A stretch of 64,000 nt of DNA. It comes from Neoroseomonas lacus (GTDB lineage: Bacteria > Pseudomonadota > Alphaproteobacteria > Acetobacterales > Acetobacteraceae). Positions within the stretch are counted from its first letter, which is position 1. Every line of letters begins with the position of its first letter. The translations under genes were made by a program, and so were the position numbers. The notes beneath the pieces were generated by a model. The model did no database searches, was not told where the DNA came from, and was given only the letters and a program-made list of their open reading frames with translations. The stretch spans positions 616,233-680,232 of the forward strand of contig NZ_BMKW01000001.1 in the NCBI RefSeq assembly GCF_014644535.1, in the 5' to 3' direction. This document shows positions 1 through 10,328 of the stretch, piece by piece.

Positions 1-83
1 ATGAAGCGTTCGCCGAGGACGAAATTTTCGAACCAGCGCTGCTGCGGCACCATGTGGTGCGCGGTGGGGTCGAAGTCGGTCAT
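1..83 (-). CDS. MaoC-like acyl dehydratase, N-terminal fragment
   Basis: Only the first 27 residues lie in the window; the gene continues beyond base 1. The start ATG (83-81) overlaps the TGA of the upstream hyuB-like gene in an ATGA arrangement, so it is the third gene of the minus-strand operon. The N-terminus reads MTDFDPTAHHMV and then RWFENFVLGERF, which resembles the FEDF-x-x-GERF opening of MaoC/hotdog hydratases. That family hydrates or dehydrates enoyl-type thioesters. The family call rests on this short motif alone; the catalytic Asp/His residues are outside the window. Confidence 0.5.
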   Translation of the reverse strand, partial: MTDFDPTAHHMVPQQRWFENFVLGERF

Positions 84-1705
84 GCGTAGCCCTGTTCTGC
101 ATCGCGCGTCCGCGCCGCCGGGTCGCGTGCGGCCGGCGCGCCGAAGCCGCCGCCGCCCGAGGTCTCCAGCCGCACGATGTCGCCCTTGAGCAGCCGAACG
201 CCATCCGACTTCGGCGGGATCGGCGTCTCGACGCCGTCGCGGATGCGCAGCAGTCGGCCGAGGCTGCCTGGCTGCCCGCCGGCCAGGCCGTAGGGCGGGA
301 AGCGGAAGCGGTCCATGTTCGCGGTGAACACGCCGGCCGGGCTGTCCACCCGCCATTCGCGCACCAGCCCGAGCCCGCCGCGATGCTGCCCCGCCCCGCC
401 CGAACCGGGCACCAGCCCGTAATGGGTGATGGTCAGCGGCATCTGGCTCTCGATCATCTCGACCGGGATGTTGGAGTTGTTGTGCATACCGAAGGACCAG
501 GCGTTGACGCCATCCTTCGCCGGGCTCGCGCCGGTGCCGCCGATCTCGATCTCGACCAGCACCTCGCGCGATCCGTCCTCGCCCTCGGTCTGGAAGGTCG
601 CGACATAGGAGCCGCCGTAATAGGCCGCGGGCATCCGGTCCGGCAGTGCCTGGTGCAGGCAGCCGAACATGACATTGGCCAGCCGGTGCGAGACCGCGAC
701 CCGGTGCGCGACAGAGGCCGGCGCGCGGCATGACGTCACACTGCCCTCGCGATGGATGATGCGGATGGGCCGATAGCAGCCGGCATTGGCCGGCATCGCG
801 CCATCGGTCGCGGCGATGATCGAGTAGTACACAGCGCAATTGGACATCGCCGGCGTGCAGTTGATCGGACCGCGCTGCTGGTCAGCGCAGCCCGAGAGGT
901 CGACGGTGATCTCGTCTCCCGCGACCGTCAGCGACACATGCAGCCGCACCGGATCGGCCGAGATGCCGTCATCGTCGAGGAAATCCACGAACTCATAGGT
1001 GCCGTCGGGCATGTCGCGGATCGCGGCGCGCATCGCCGTCTCGCTCATGTCGAGGATGCGCCCCGCCGCCTCGATCAGCGCCGCCGCGCCATAGCGCGTG
1101 GTCAGCCTCCGGATCGACGCCGAGCCGACCTCGAGGCTCGCCAACTGCGACTGCAGATCCCCCAGCATCAGGGCCGGCTTGCGGACGTTCTGGCCGATCA
1201 TCGCCCAGAGCGCCTTGTTCAGTACGCCCTTCTCGATCAGCTTCAGCGGCGGGATGCGGATGCCTTCCTGGAACACCTCGGTCGCCGTCGCGGCGTAGGA
1301 GCCAGGCGCCATGCCGCCCATGTCGATGTGGTGGCACAACGTGCCGACATAGGCGATGCGTTGGCCTTGGTGGTCGACCGGCTTGAAGGCCAGCACGTCG
1401 TTCAGGTGCTGCCCGCCGCAATAAGGGTCGTTGGTGATGACGACATCGCCCTCATCCCAATCCGACGCATCGACGAAGCGGTCGAGCAGCGTGCGCAACG
1501 CCGCGCCCATGGAATTCAGATGCTGCGGGATGCGCGCGGATTGCGCGACGTTGTTGCCGGCCGCGTCGAACACCGCGGTCGAGTAATCCAGCAACTCGCG
1601 CACGGTGGTCGATCGGCTGGTGCGCCAGATGGTGATGTCCATCTCGGCGGCGGCGGCGGTCAGAGCATTGCGGATGACCTCGATTTCGATCGGGCCGAGC
1701 GTCAT
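80..1705 (-). CDS. hyuB: Hydantoinase B / 5-oxoprolinase-type beta subunit
   Basis: A 541-residue protein of the HyuB/oxoprolinase beta family, the partner of HyuA in ATP-dependent opening of hydantoin, oxoproline or related rings (acetone carboxylase subunits belong to the same superfamily). Recognisable blocks are the start (MTLGPIEIEVIRNAL), GDVVITNDPYCGGQHLNDV, the CHHIDMGGMAPGS segment and the glycine-rich GGAGQHRGGLGLVREW near the C-terminus. The start at 1705 was chosen because its ATG overlaps the TGA of the upstream hyuA-like gene; the longer open frame would run 69 bases into that gene. Substrate cannot be told from sequence. Confidence 0.9.
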   Translation of the reverse strand: MTLGPIEIEVIRNALTAAAAEMDITIWRTSRSTTVRELLDYSTAVFDAAGNNVAQSARIPQHLNSMGAALRTLLDRFVDASDWDEGDVVITNDPYCGGQHLNDVLAFKPVDHQGQRIAYVGTLCHHIDMGGMAPGSYAATATEVFQEGIRIPPLKLIEKGVLNKALWAMIGQNVRKPALMLGDLQSQLASLEVGSASIRRLTTRYGAAALIEAAGRILDMSETAMRAAIRDMPDGTYEFVDFLDDDGISADPVRLHVSLTVAGDEITVDLSGCADQQRGPINCTPAMSNCAVYYSIIAATDGAMPANAGCYRPIRIIHREGSVTSCRAPASVAHRVAVSHRLANVMFGCLHQALPDRMPAAYYGGSYVATFQTEGEDGSREVLVEIEIGGTGASPAKDGVNAWSFGMHNNSNIPVEMIESQMPLTITHYGLVPGSGGAGQHRGGLGLVREWRVDSPAGVFTANMDRFRFPPYGLAGGQPGSLGRLLRIRDGVETPIPPKSDGVRLLKGDIVRLETSGGGGFGAPAARDPAARTRDAEQGYA

Positions 1706-3771
1706 GGCGTCTCCCTCCGCGCGATCAACGTGCCCGCGGCGCCAAGACGCGCGGTCCAGCCGCGCGTGATCCAATGGGTGGCGAAGGCTTCCTCCACCAC
1801 GGCCGGGCCTTCGATGGTGTCGGCCGCGGTCATCGCCTCGCGGTCCCAGATGGGGATGTCGCGCCAGGCACCGGTCTCGAAGACACGGCGCGTGCCCTTG
1901 CGCGCCGGGCGCTCGGCCGGTGGCGGGTCGCCCAGTTCGGGTTTCTCCAGTAGCCCGGTCGCGATGGCGCGCAGCGTGACGATCTCCACCGGGTCGCCCG
2001 GATTGGCATAGGAGAAGCGCTGGCGATGGGTGTCGTGGAAGGTCTCGACCAGCGCGGCGAGATCCGCGGCGTCCGGCGCGCTGAGCTCGCCCCAGCGAAT
2101 CAGCAATTCAAAGGCCTGGCCGTGGTAGCGCATGTCGGCGGCGATCGTGATGCGCCGGCGCTCGGACGGGATGCCGTCCTCGGCCAGCCGCGCATCGGCC
2201 TCCGCCCGCAGGGCGGCGATCGCTTCGGTGATGGCGGTGAGGTTCACCGGCTCGGCGCGCACCAGGCGCGACCGCGCGATGTCCTGCGTCAGGTCGGAGA
2301 ACAGGATGCCATAGGCCGACAGCGTGCCGGGCTCGCGAGGAAAGGCGACCTCGGTGATGCCGAGTTCGCCCGCCACCTCGGTCGCATGCAGCCCGCCGGC
2401 ACCACCGAAGGACAGCAGGCAGAATTCCCGTGGGTCGAGCCCCTTCTCGAACAGCGACAGGCGGATCGCAGCACCCAGGCTCGCGTTGGTGACGGTCAGG
2501 ATGCCTTCCGCCGCCTGCTCGACGCCGAGACCGAGCGGCGTGCCGACGCGCAATTGCAGCGCCGCCCGCGTGCCCGGCATGTCGAGCTTCATCATCCCGC
2601 CGAGGAAGAAATCCGGATCGAGCCGGCCCAAGGCGAGGTTGGCATCTGTCACCGTCGGCTCGGTGCCGCCGCGGCCATAGGAGACCGGCCCCGGCCGCGC
2701 GCCCGCGCTGCGCGGCCCGACCGTCAGGCGGTTTCCGGCATCGACCGACGCGATGGACCCGCCGCCGGCACCGATGGTGCGCATCTCGACCATCGGCAGG
2801 CGCACCGGCAGGCGGTCGATCTCGCCCTGGGTGATCACTGCGACGCGGCCATCCTGCACGACCGACACGTCGAAGGACGTCCCGCCCATATCGACCGCGA
2901 CGAGGTTCGGCCGGTCCAGCAACCCGGCGAGCCGCCCCGCCGCCAGCGCCCCACCCGAGGGGCCCGACAGCAGCAGCCGCGCCGGCTGGTTGGCGGCCAT
3001 GCGCAGGCTGCACACCCCGCCATTGGACTGCACGAGGAACACCAGCGGCCGGAACCCGCCCTCCCCGAGCCGCGCTTCCAGCCGGTCGAGATAGGCCTTC
3101 ACTACCGGCACCAGCAGCGCGTTCAGCACCGTGGTCGAGGTGCGTTCGTATTCGCGGATCTCCGGCGATATCTCCGACGACAGCGAGACCGGCAAGTCCG
3201 GCCGCGCGGCGCGCAGCATCGCCGCGAGGCGCTGTTCATGCGCCGGATTGGCGTAGGCATGCAGCAGCGACACCGCGACGCATTCTGCTCCGAGCGTGGC
3301 TATGCGGTCGAGCAAGGCGGGCATCGCGGCCTCGTCCAGCGCTACCTCGACCGTGCCATCGGCGCGCAGGCGTTCCGGCACGCCGAGGCGCCGGTCGCGC
3401 GGGATCAGCGTCGGGAACGGGTCCGGCGACAGGCCGTAGATGTCGCGGCGGACATGGCGGTTGATCTCGAGCACATCCTCGAAGCCGGCCGTGGTTAGCA
3501 GCACGCCCTTGGCCAATCTGCGTTCGAGCACCGCATTGGTCGCGATGGTGGTGCCATGCAGCAGCAGCCCGACCTCGGACAGGGCGAAGCCGAAGCGTTC
3601 CGATGCCTCGGTCACCCCGCGCAGCAGGCCGATCGAGGGGTCCTCTGGCGTGGTCGGCGTCTTCCAGGCCCGCGCGATGCCGTGCCGGGCGTCGAGGATC
3701 TGCAGATCGGTGAAGGTGCCGCCGATGTCGACGGCGATGCGCACGGGACGCGGTGTGGCGGCAAGTGTCAC
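1702..3771 (-). CDS. hyuA: Hydantoinase A / 5-oxoprolinase-type alpha subunit
   Basis: A 689-residue HyuA-family protein, the ATP-binding partner of the following HyuB-like gene. The actin/ASKHA-fold phosphate loop is visible as VDIGGTFTDL near residue 13, followed by LLHGTTIATNAVLERR, a central VDMGGTSFDVSVVQDG and GAGGGSIASVD. The GTG start at 3771 is preferred because family homology begins just after it and a GGGAAAGG-like ribosome site lies upstream; the longer ATG-initiated frame adds an implausible Arg-rich leader. It is the first gene of a three-gene operon with ATGA overlaps. Specific substrate is unknown. Confidence 0.88.
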   Translation of the reverse strand: MTLAATPRPVRIAVDIGGTFTDLQILDARHGIARAWKTPTTPEDPSIGLLRGVTEASERFGFALSEVGLLLHGTTIATNAVLERRLAKGVLLTTAGFEDVLEINRHVRRDIYGLSPDPFPTLIPRDRRLGVPERLRADGTVEVALDEAAMPALLDRIATLGAECVAVSLLHAYANPAHEQRLAAMLRAARPDLPVSLSSEISPEIREYERTSTTVLNALLVPVVKAYLDRLEARLGEGGFRPLVFLVQSNGGVCSLRMAANQPARLLLSGPSGGALAAGRLAGLLDRPNLVAVDMGGTSFDVSVVQDGRVAVITQGEIDRLPVRLPMVEMRTIGAGGGSIASVDAGNRLTVGPRSAGARPGPVSYGRGGTEPTVTDANLALGRLDPDFFLGGMMKLDMPGTRAALQLRVGTPLGLGVEQAAEGILTVTNASLGAAIRLSLFEKGLDPREFCLLSFGGAGGLHATEVAGELGITEVAFPREPGTLSAYGILFSDLTQDIARSRLVRAEPVNLTAITEAIAALRAEADARLAEDGIPSERRRITIAADMRYHGQAFELLIRWGELSAPDAADLAALVETFHDTHRQRFSYANPGDPVEIVTLRAIATGLLEKPELGDPPPAERPARKGTRRVFETGAWRDIPIWDREAMTAADTIEGPAVVEEAFATHWITRGWTARLGAAGTLIARRETP

Positions 3772-3909
3772 GCGGGGCCTTTCCCAGCACGGTTCGAGTG
3801 AGCGCGGCGGCGCGCGGCGCATGCGCGGCCTTCGCGCACTCGACCATGCGAGGACCGCCACGTCGAGGGCCGGCCTCCCGCCGAGCCGCGCGGCGCGCCG
3901 ACGCGGCGT

Positions 3910-4896
3910 TCAGCAGGGGTCGTTGCGCACGCGGTCCGCGGCGCCAACCAGGCGGAAGCTCCACGGATCGACGGCCTCGGGGTCCACCGTCACCACCACG
4001 GCCCGGACATCCCGTTCACCAGGAACCATGATGCGGGTGAGATTCGTCGCGGTGGCGAATGGGCGGTCCTGCAACCAGGTGTGGCTGTCGCCATGGATCA
4101 GTAGCACGGGGCGGCCGAAGGCGGCGGCCTCGCTCGCCAATGCGGCGCGCATGGCGACCAGGCCGCTGGTCTGGCCACGGCCGCAGCGGGCCGGGTAGTC
4201 GATATCGGCTTGCATCGCCAGCACCACGGCGCGGGCATTGCCCTGCCGCGCCGCCGCGAACGTGGCGGCCAGCCAGACGCGGTTGGCGGCGTCGCGCGCC
4301 TCGAATTCGGCCATCGCCCCTTCCGGCGGGCGCGAAGCCGGGCGTTCATCCGGGTCGGTCGGCCGGTTGTTGTTGCTGCCGATCACATGCAGGGTCGCGA
4401 AGACGACGCCGCCGCGCTCCCAGCGGGCGTTCTCGACGAAGGCGGCGTGAGTCGGGTCGGCATCGGCCTGGCGGGTGACGGGCATGGGCCGGCCCAGGCT
4501 GCGCGCGTCGCGGAAGAACCGCGCCCGGATCAATGCCAGGCGTTCCAGCGGGTCGAAGCGGCCGGCGCGGTCCTGCCAGCAATCGGTCCATTCATTGTCG
4601 CCCGGCGTATAGACCAGTGGGTGATTGGCGAGGGTCATCCAGGTGAAGGCGCGCAGCACGCGTTCATCGGTGCAGAGTTCCGACCCACCCTTGGTGTCGC
4701 CGACAAAGATGGAAAACGCCGGACGTGCCGCGTTGATCTCGCGCATCAGCGCCGCGACACGGCCTTCCTCGGCCGGGCAGTCCTGCGGCGCACCCGGAGT
4801 GCAATAGGGCATGTCGCCGAAGGCGACGAAGTGGAAGGGTTCGGCCGAGGCGGGCATGGCCAGCAAGGTGGCGATCAGGGCAAGGGCGTAGCGCAT
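3910..4896 (-). CDS. Exported calcineurin-like metallophosphoesterase
   Basis: A 328-residue protein with a signal peptide (about residues 1-18, ending ASA). The motifs follow the metallophosphoesterase order: FVAFGDMPYC, FVGDTKGG, YTPGDNEW and, near the C-terminus, IHGDSHTW, supplying the Asp, Asn and His ligands expected for a binuclear metal centre. The protein is therefore probably a periplasmic phosphoesterase. It stands alone on the minus strand, divergent from the small exported protein at 5038. The substrate is not predictable; cysteine pairs near both ends could form disulfides in the periplasm. Confidence 0.75.
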   Translation of the reverse strand: MRYALALIATLLAMPASAEPFHFVAFGDMPYCTPGAPQDCPAEEGRVAALMREINAARPAFSIFVGDTKGGSELCTDERVLRAFTWMTLANHPLVYTPGDNEWTDCWQDRAGRFDPLERLALIRARFFRDARSLGRPMPVTRQADADPTHAAFVENARWERGGVVFATLHVIGSNNNRPTDPDERPASRPPEGAMAEFEARDAANRVWLAATFAAARQGNARAVVLAMQADIDYPARCGRGQTSGLVAMRAALASEAAAFGRPVLLIHGDSHTWLQDRPFATATNLTRIMVPGERDVRAVVVTVDPEAVDPWSFRLVGAADRVRNDPC

Positions 4897-5037
4897 GCGG
4901 GCCTCCGTGGAAGGTCAGGTTGGCCGAGCCGCCGGGTCCGCACCATCCCACCTTCGTGACAATTGGCGCAGCTCGATACGCAATCCATCCGTTCCGATAT
5001 AGGATTGATGATTTTCTCCCTGATGTAAGGAGCCGCC

Positions 5038-5409
5038 ATGCACGCCACCCTATTTCTCGCCCTCGCCCTTTCCGCCCCGGCTGACTTGGTGATCCCGGTC
5101 CAGGCCAGCACGGCCTTCGACGGCACCTGGTCGGGCACCGGCACGCTGACCCAGCGTCGCGGCCGAGGAACTTCGTGCGGCCCGGAGACCACCAACCGCC
5201 GCTTCACGATCCAGGGCGGGCAGATCACCTGGGCGTATGACAACCGCTATGGGGTCAGCTTCAGCGGCCCGATCCAGGCCAATGGCAGCTTCGATCTGGC
5301 CAGTGGGAACAATCGGCTGCAGGGCCAGGCCACCGGGTCCGACATGACCGCCACCTACACCAGTTCGGAATGCGTGCGCAGCTTCCAGATGCGCCGGCGG
5401 CGGGACTGA
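5038..5409 (+). CDS. Small exported protein of unknown function
   Basis: A 123-residue protein starting with a hydrophobic segment ([15 protein letters not shown]) that looks like a signal peptide. The mature part reads as a small beta-rich domain ([11 protein letters not shown], then a repeat of short strands with Gly/Ser/Asn turns) with two cysteines far enough apart to form one disulfide. The ATG follows AAGGAG closely (5029-5034), supporting the start. I do not recognise a named family. It is divergent from the metallophosphoesterase gene and ends shortly before queA, with no evidence of a queuosine role. Confidence 0.6.
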   Translation: MHATLFLALALSAPADLVIPVQASTAFDGTWSGTGTLTQRRGRGTSCGPETTNRRFTIQGGQITWAYDNRYGVSFSGPIQANGSFDLASGNNRLQGQATGSDMTATYTSSECVRSFQMRRRRD

Positions 5410-5455
5410 AGCGCGGCGGTTGCGTCAGGCGGCCGCGCGGGTTACCGCCCCGCCC

Positions 5456-6520
5456 GTGACCGCCACCCCCAGCGCGCCCCTGCGCACCGCCGATTTCGAC
5501 TTCGACCTGCCCGATGCCCTGATCGCCCAGGCGCCGGCCCGGCCGCGCGATACCGCGCGCCTGCTGGTGGTGCGGCCTGACGGCGTGGCCGATGCCGGCA
5601 TCCGCGCCCTGCCCGACCTGCTCCGCCCGGGCGATGTGATGGTGGTGAACGACACCCGCGTCATTCCCGCCAGACTGCGCGCCAGGCGCGGCCAGGCGCG
5701 GATCGAGGTGATGCTGAACCGCGCCGAGGATGGCGGCGTCTGGCAGGCGCTGGTGCGCAATGCCCGCCGCCTGCGCGAGGGCGACACCATCGTGATCGAA
5801 GGGGCCGAGGATTGCACCGCGACGGTGCTCGGCGCGCCGGAGGACGGCGCGGTGCTGCTCGATTTCGGGCGCGACCCGGCGGTGCTGGCGCGCGCCCTGG
5901 CGACCGCCGGCGAGATCCCGCTGCCGCCCTATATCGCCCGACCCGACGGCCCGCGTCCCGAGGATGCGGTCGACTACCAGCCGATCTTTGCCGCCCGCCC
6001 CGGCGCGGTGGCGGCGCCGACCGCCAGCCTGCATTTCACCGAACAGCTGCTGTGGGCGATCGCCGACCGGGGCGTGACGCGGGCGACCGTCACATTGCAT
6101 GTCGGCGCCGGCACCTTCTTGCCGATGCGCGGTGATGACCCGGCCGCCCACCGCCTGCATGCCGAATGGGGCGAGGTTTCGCCGGAGGCGGCGGCCACCA
6201 TCAACGCGGCGCGCGAGGCCGGCGGGCGGGTCGTCGCCATCGGCACCACCGCGCTGCGCCTGCTGGAGTCCGCGGTGGATGAAGCGGGGCGCATCCAGCC
6301 CTTCCGCGGCCTGACCGACATCTTCCTGCTGCCGGGGCATCGCTTCCGCAGCGCGGATCTGCTGATGACCAATTTCCACCTGCCGCGCAGCACGCTGTTC
6401 ATGCTGGTCTGCGCCTTTGCTGGGACCGAGCGCATGAAGGCCGCCTATGCCCACGCTGTGGCCGAAGGCTATCGCTTCTATTCCTACGGCGATGCCTCGC
6501 TACTGGAGCGCGCGCCATGA
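5456..6520 (+). CDS. queA: S-adenosylmethionine:tRNA ribosyltransferase-isomerase QueA
   Basis: QueA transfers and isomerises the ribosyl moiety of AdoMet onto preQ1-modified tRNA, giving epoxyqueuosine. The protein carries the conserved opening [29 protein letters not shown], then [19 protein letters not shown] and, near the end, [15 protein letters not shown] and [14 protein letters not shown], all typical of the family over about 350 residues. Two starts are possible: a TTG at 5420 adds twelve residues, while the GTG at 5456 leaves the usual short leader. Neither has a strong ribosome site. The stop overlaps the tgt start (ATGA), marking a queA-tgt-queF operon. Confidence 0.95.
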   Translation: MTATPSAPLRTADFDFDLPDALIAQAPARPRDTARLLVVRPDGVADAGIRALPDLLRPGDVMVVNDTRVIPARLRARRGQARIEVMLNRAEDGGVWQALVRNARRLREGDTIVIEGAEDCTATVLGAPEDGAVLLDFGRDPAVLARALATAGEIPLPPYIARPDGPRPEDAVDYQPIFAARPGAVAAPTASLHFTEQLLWAIADRGVTRATVTLHVGAGTFLPMRGDDPAAHRLHAEWGEVSPEAAATINAAREAGGRVVAIGTTALRLLESAVDEAGRIQPFRGLTDIFLLPGHRFRSADLLMTNFHLPRSTLFMLVCAFAGTERMKAAYAHAVAEGYRFYSYGDASLLERAP

Positions 6521-7644
6521 CGCTGCATTGGACGCGGGACGCGGCCGACGGCGCGGCTCGCGCCGGGTTGTTGCACACCGCGCATGGCGAAGTACCGACG
6601 CCGGTCTTCATGCCGGTCGGCACCGCCGGCACGGTGAAGGCGATGACGGCCGATGCGGTGCGGTCGACCGGCGCGCGTATGGTACTCGGCAACACCTATC
6701 ACCTGATGCTGCGCCCCGGGGCCGAGCGCGTGGACCGGCTCGGAGGGCTGCACAGGATGATGGATTGGCATGGGCCGATCCTGACGGATTCCGGCGGCTT
6801 CCAGGTCATGTCGCTGTCCGGCCTGCGCAAGATGGATGAGCAGGGCGTCACCTTCCAGAGCCATATCGACGGGTCGAAGCACCGGCTGACGCCGGAGCGC
6901 AGCGTCGAGATCCAGCGGCTGCTCGGCGCCGATGTGACGATGTGCCTCGATGAATGCACGCCCTTCCCGGCGACGGAGGCACAGGCGGCGGAGTCCATGC
7001 GGCTGTCGATGCGCTGGGCGGCGCGATGCCGGGAGGCCTTCGTGCCACGGCCGGGGCATGGGTTGTTCGGCATCGTGCAGGGCAGCACCTATCCCGAATT
7101 GCGCGCGGAGAGCGTCGCGGCGCTGACCGGCATCGGCTTCGAGGGCTATGCGGTTGGTGGCCTCGCGGTGGGCGAAGGGCAGGCGATGATGTTCGCCGTG
7201 CTCGACAGCACGGTGCCGCTGCTGCCGGCCGACAGGGCGCGGTATCTGATGGGCGTTGGCACGCCGTCGGACCTGGTGGGCGCGGTGCGGCGCGGCATCG
7301 ACATGTTCGATTGCGTGATGCCGACGCGCTCGGGCCGCACCGGGCGAGCCTATACGCGGCGCGGCGTGCTCAACATGCGCAATGCGCGCCATGCCGACGA
7401 TGCTGGCCCGATCGACCCGGATTGTTCCTGCCCGGCCTGCGCGCGGCATTCGCGCGCCTATATGCATCACCTGTTCAAGGCGGGGGAAATGCTCGGGCCA
7501 ATGCTGCTGACCTGGCACAATATCCAGTACTACCAGGACCTGATGCGTGACCTGCGCGAGGGCATCATCGCCGGCACATTTGAGGAAACCGCCGCGCGGC
7601 TCGAGGCCGGATGGCGCGCGGATGACGAGGAGAAGGCGGCATGA
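6517..7644 (+). CDS. tgt: tRNA-guanine transglycosylase
   Basis: Tgt exchanges guanine-34 for preQ1 in GUN anticodon tRNAs. The 375-residue protein shows [43 protein letters not shown] with the catalytic-site Asp, [22 protein letters not shown] and [16 protein letters not shown]. The zinc site [13 protein letters not shown] followed by HHL is intact near residues 307-320. A GGAG about seven bases upstream supports the ATG. It overlaps queA upstream and queF downstream by ATGA, so the three are surely co-transcribed. Confidence 0.97.
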   Translation: MTLHWTRDAADGAARAGLLHTAHGEVPTPVFMPVGTAGTVKAMTADAVRSTGARMVLGNTYHLMLRPGAERVDRLGGLHRMMDWHGPILTDSGGFQVMSLSGLRKMDEQGVTFQSHIDGSKHRLTPERSVEIQRLLGADVTMCLDECTPFPATEAQAAESMRLSMRWAARCREAFVPRPGHGLFGIVQGSTYPELRAESVAALTGIGFEGYAVGGLAVGEGQAMMFAVLDSTVPLLPADRARYLMGVGTPSDLVGAVRRGIDMFDCVMPTRSGRTGRAYTRRGVLNMRNARHADDAGPIDPDCSCPACARHSRAYMHHLFKAGEMLGPMLLTWHNIQYYQDLMRDLREGIIAGTFEETAARLEAGWRADDEEKAA

Positions 7645-8114
7645 GCGGCGGACCGGACCATGAATATCACGGGCTGACCCAGCTCGGCCGCCCGACCGCG
7701 CTGCCGGCGAGCCCTGCGGAAGCGGTGCTCGAGAAGGTGCGCGCACCGCATCCGGACCTGCGCTATTGCGTGCGCTTCACCGCGCCCGAATTCACATCGC
7801 TCTGCCCGCTGACCGGCCAGCCGGATTTCGCGCATCTGGTGATCGACTACGTTCCCGGCGAATGGATCGTCGAGAGCAAGTCGCTCAAGAACTACCTCGC
7901 TTCCTTCCGCAACCACGGGGCGTTCCACGAGGCCTGCACGCTGGATATCGCGCAGCGGCTGGTGGCGTTGCTGGCGCCGGTGTGGCTGCGCATCGGCGGG
8001 TATTGGTATCCGCGCGGCGGCATTCCGATCGACGTGTTCTGGCAGTCGGGCGCGGCGCCTGAGCGGGTGTGGATCCCGGCGCAGGAGGTCCAGCCCTATC
8101 GTGGGCGCGGCTGA
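7641..8114 (+). CDS. queF: NADPH-dependent 7-cyano-7-deazaguanine reductase QueF
   Basis: QueF reduces preQ0 to preQ1, the substrate for Tgt. The 157-residue size matches the short unimodular type. The catalytic Cys55 is in [13 protein letters not shown], with Asp62 downstream, and the family signature [15 protein letters not shown] follows, with HEACTLDIA and the C-terminal [14 protein letters not shown]. The ATG overlaps the tgt stop. It ends ten bases before the converging VOC gene, so the first half of the queuosine block stops here. Confidence 0.96.
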   Translation: MSGGPDHEYHGLTQLGRPTALPASPAEAVLEKVRAPHPDLRYCVRFTAPEFTSLCPLTGQPDFAHLVIDYVPGEWIVESKSLKNYLASFRNHGAFHEACTLDIAQRLVALLAPVWLRIGGYWYPRGGIPIDVFWQSGAAPERVWIPAQEVQPYRGRG

Positions 8115-8123
8115 CCCGCCGCG

Positions 8124-8513
8124 TCAGATCTCCGCGTAGATCTCGATCACGTTGCCGTCCGGATCGCGGAAGAAGATCGTGCGATGGCCAAAAGCGTGGT
8201 CGGTCGGTGGCGAGACCAGCGTGACGCCCTGCACTTCCAGTTCCGTCGCGCAGGCGGCGACCATCGGCGGTGGAACGCGGAAGGCGAGTTGGACGGACAA
8301 GGCACCCTTGGGCGGCGGCGGATCGTCGAATCGTCCGCCATGCGTCGTCAGTGCCAGCAGGGTGGAGCCGATGCGGTATTCGAACCAGCGCTCGCTGAGT
8401 TGCCGTTCCAGGGAAAAGCCCATCACCTCCCCGTAGAAATGGCGCATGGCGGCAAGATCGCGCGCAAAGATCACGGTGTAGTCGATCTGGCGGATGTGGC
8501 TGAGGGCACGCAT
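8124..8513 (-). CDS. VOC / glyoxalase-type domain protein
   Basis: A 129-residue single vicinal-oxygen-chelate domain protein. It shows the typical layout of two beta-alpha-beta-beta-beta halves: IDYTVIFARDLAAMRHFYGE at the start, then FFRDPDGNVIEIYAEI at the C-terminus with the metal-ligand Glu in the last strand. The start at 8513 was chosen where the domain begins; the longer open frame crosses into the divergent queG region. It sits on the opposite strand inside the queuosine block. Nothing links it to queuosine; the substrate is unknown. Confidence 0.85.
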   Translation of the reverse strand: MRALSHIRQIDYTVIFARDLAAMRHFYGEVMGFSLERQLSERWFEYRIGSTLLALTTHGGRFDDPPPPKGALSVQLAFRVPPPMVAACATELEVQGVTLVSPPTDHAFGHRTIFFRDPDGNVIEIYAEI

Positions 8514-8586
8514 GCGACAAGTCTGGCAGAGCACGCACGGCGGGGCCAGACCGGGCGGCCTGATTGCGCTATGAACCCGGCATTCG

Positions 8587-9627
8587 ATGATGGACCACCG
8601 TAGCGACATTCGCGACCAGGCCCTCTCCCTCGGCTTCGACGCCGTGGGCTTCACCCGCGCGCATCTGGCCCCGGAGGTCCGCGCGCGACTGATGCATTTC
8701 CTCGCCGAGGGTCGCCACGGCTCGATGGGCTGGATGGAAAGCCGCGCCGAGCAGCGCGCCCATCCGCGGGTGCTGTGGCCGGAGGCGGTCTCCGTCGTCG
8801 TGCTCGGGCTGAACTACGGCCCCGAGACCGACCCGCTCGAAACCCTGGCGCGGCGCGACCGTGCGACGATCAGCGTCTATGCCCGCAACCGCGACTACCA
8901 TGACGTGCTCAAGAAGCGGCTGAAGGCGCTCGGGCGCTGGATGGCGGGGCGCTGGCCGGAAGCGGGGATCAAGGTGTTTGTTGATACCGCGCCGGTCGCG
9001 GAGAAGCCGTTGGCGCAGGCGGCGGGGCTTGGCTGGCAGGGCAAGCACACCAACCTCGTGTCGCGCGGGCTCGGATCGTGGCTGTTCCTGGGCGAGGTCT
9101 TCACCACCCTCGACCTCGGCGATGGTGTGCCGGACCGCGACCATTGCGGGTCCTGCCGCGCCTGCCTGGATGCCTGCCCGACTAAGGCCTTCCCGGCGCC
9201 GTATGAACTCGACGCGCGGCGCTGCATCTCCTACCTGACCATCGAACATCGCGGGCCGATCGACGTTGAACTGCGCCCGCTGATGGGCAACCGCATCTAT
9301 GGCTGCGACGACTGCCTCGCGGTGTGTCCGTGGAACAAATTCGCCCAGGCGCACGCCGAACCTGCCTTCGCCCCGCGCGAGGCGCTGCGCGCGCCGCTGC
9401 TGGCCGAGTTCGCCATGCTGGATGACGCCGCCTTCCGCGCGCTGTTCTCGGGCAGCCCGATCAAGCGCATCGGCCGCGACCGCTTCGTTCGCAACGTGAT
9501 GGTGGCGATCGGCAATTCGGCCGATGCTGCGCTGCGCCCTGTCGCGCAGGCGCTGACCGAGGATGCCGACCCGGTGGTGGCCGATGCCGCCCGCTGGGCC
9601 GCCATCAGGCTGGAGGAGACCGAATGA
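8587..9627 (+). CDS. queG: Epoxyqueuosine reductase QueG
   Basis: QueG performs the last queuosine step, reducing epoxyqueuosine in tRNA with cobalamin and two 4Fe-4S clusters. The 346-residue protein starts with [20 protein letters not shown] and contains [19 protein letters not shown] and [12 protein letters not shown]. Two cluster-binding motifs are present: [16 protein letters not shown] and [16 protein letters not shown]-terminal helical tail ([12 protein letters not shown]) fits the HEAT-like extension of the family. An adjacent in-frame ATG at 8590 is an equally good start. Its stop overlaps the queC start. Confidence 0.96.
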   Translation: MMDHRSDIRDQALSLGFDAVGFTRAHLAPEVRARLMHFLAEGRHGSMGWMESRAEQRAHPRVLWPEAVSVVVLGLNYGPETDPLETLARRDRATISVYARNRDYHDVLKKRLKALGRWMAGRWPEAGIKVFVDTAPVAEKPLAQAAGLGWQGKHTNLVSRGLGSWLFLGEVFTTLDLGDGVPDRDHCGSCRACLDACPTKAFPAPYELDARRCISYLTIEHRGPIDVELRPLMGNRIYGCDDCLAVCPWNKFAQAHAEPAFAPREALRAPLLAEFAMLDDAAFRALFSGSPIKRIGRDRFVRNVMVAIGNSADAALRPVAQALTEDADPVVADAARWAAIRLEETE

Positions 9628-10328
9628 GGGACGACGCAGCCCTGGTGCTGTTCAGCGGCGGGCAGGATTCCGCCACCTGCCTCGCCTGGGCGCTGGACCG
9701 CTTTGCCCATGTCGAGACGCTCGGGTTCGATTACGGCCAGCGCCACCGCGTGGAACTCGATTGCCGCGCCGGCTTCCGCGACGCCCTGCCGGCCATCGAG
9801 CCAGGTTGGGCAGCGCGGCTGGGGCCGGACCACACGTTGCGCCTCGATGCCTTGGGCGAAGTCTCCGACACCGCCCTCACCCGCGATGCCGAGATCCGCA
9901 TGGGCGCCGAGGGCCTGCCCAACACCTTCGTCCCCGGCCGCAACCTGGTTTTCCTGACCTTCGCCGCGGCGCTGGCCTACCGGCGCGGGATCAAGCACAT
10001 TGTCGGCGGCATGTGCGAGACGGATTATTCCGGCTACCCCGACTGCCGCGACGACACCATCAAGGCGCTGCAGGTGGCGCTGAACCTCGGCATGGAGCGC
10101 CGCTTCGTGCTGGAAACCCCGCTGATGTGGCTGTCCAAGGGCGATACCTGGCGGCTGGCGGAACAGCTTGGCAGCGCGGGTCTGGTGGCGGCGGTGGTCG
10201 AGCACACCCATTCCTGCTACCTCGGCGACCGGACCAACCGTCATCCCTGGGGCTTCGGCTGCGGCACCTGCCCGGCCTGCGAGTTGCGCGCCAAGGGCTG
10301 GCAGGATTTCGTGGCGGAGAGACTATGA
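9624..10328 (+). CDS. queC: 7-cyano-7-deazaguanine synthase QueC
   Basis: QueC converts 7-carboxy-7-deazaguanine, ammonia and ATP to preQ0. The 234-residue protein has the PP-loop ATP pyrophosphatase motif [16 protein letters not shown] at the N-terminus, [23 protein letters not shown] and [15 protein letters not shown]. The C-terminal zinc site is complete: [10 protein letters not shown], then [14 protein letters not shown] strong GGAGGAG precedes the ATG, and the gene overlaps both neighbours by ATGA. queD and queE are not in this window. Confidence 0.97.
   Translation: MRDDAALVLFSGGQDSATCLAWALDRFAHVETLGFDYGQRHRVELDCRAGFRDALPAIEPGWAARLGPDHTLRLDALGEVSDTALTRDAEIRMGAEGLPNTFVPGRNLVFLTFAAALAYRRGIKHIVGGMCETDYSGYPDCRDDTIKALQVALNLGMERRFVLETPLMWLSKGDTWRLAEQLGSAGLVAAVVEHTHSCYLGDRTNRHPWGFGCGTCPACELRAKGWQDFVAERL

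Noticed and set aside
752..3498. Two long plus-strand frames opposite hyuB and hyuA
   Set aside because: Arg/His-rich translations without domains; minus-strand HyuA/HyuB motifs are unambiguous.
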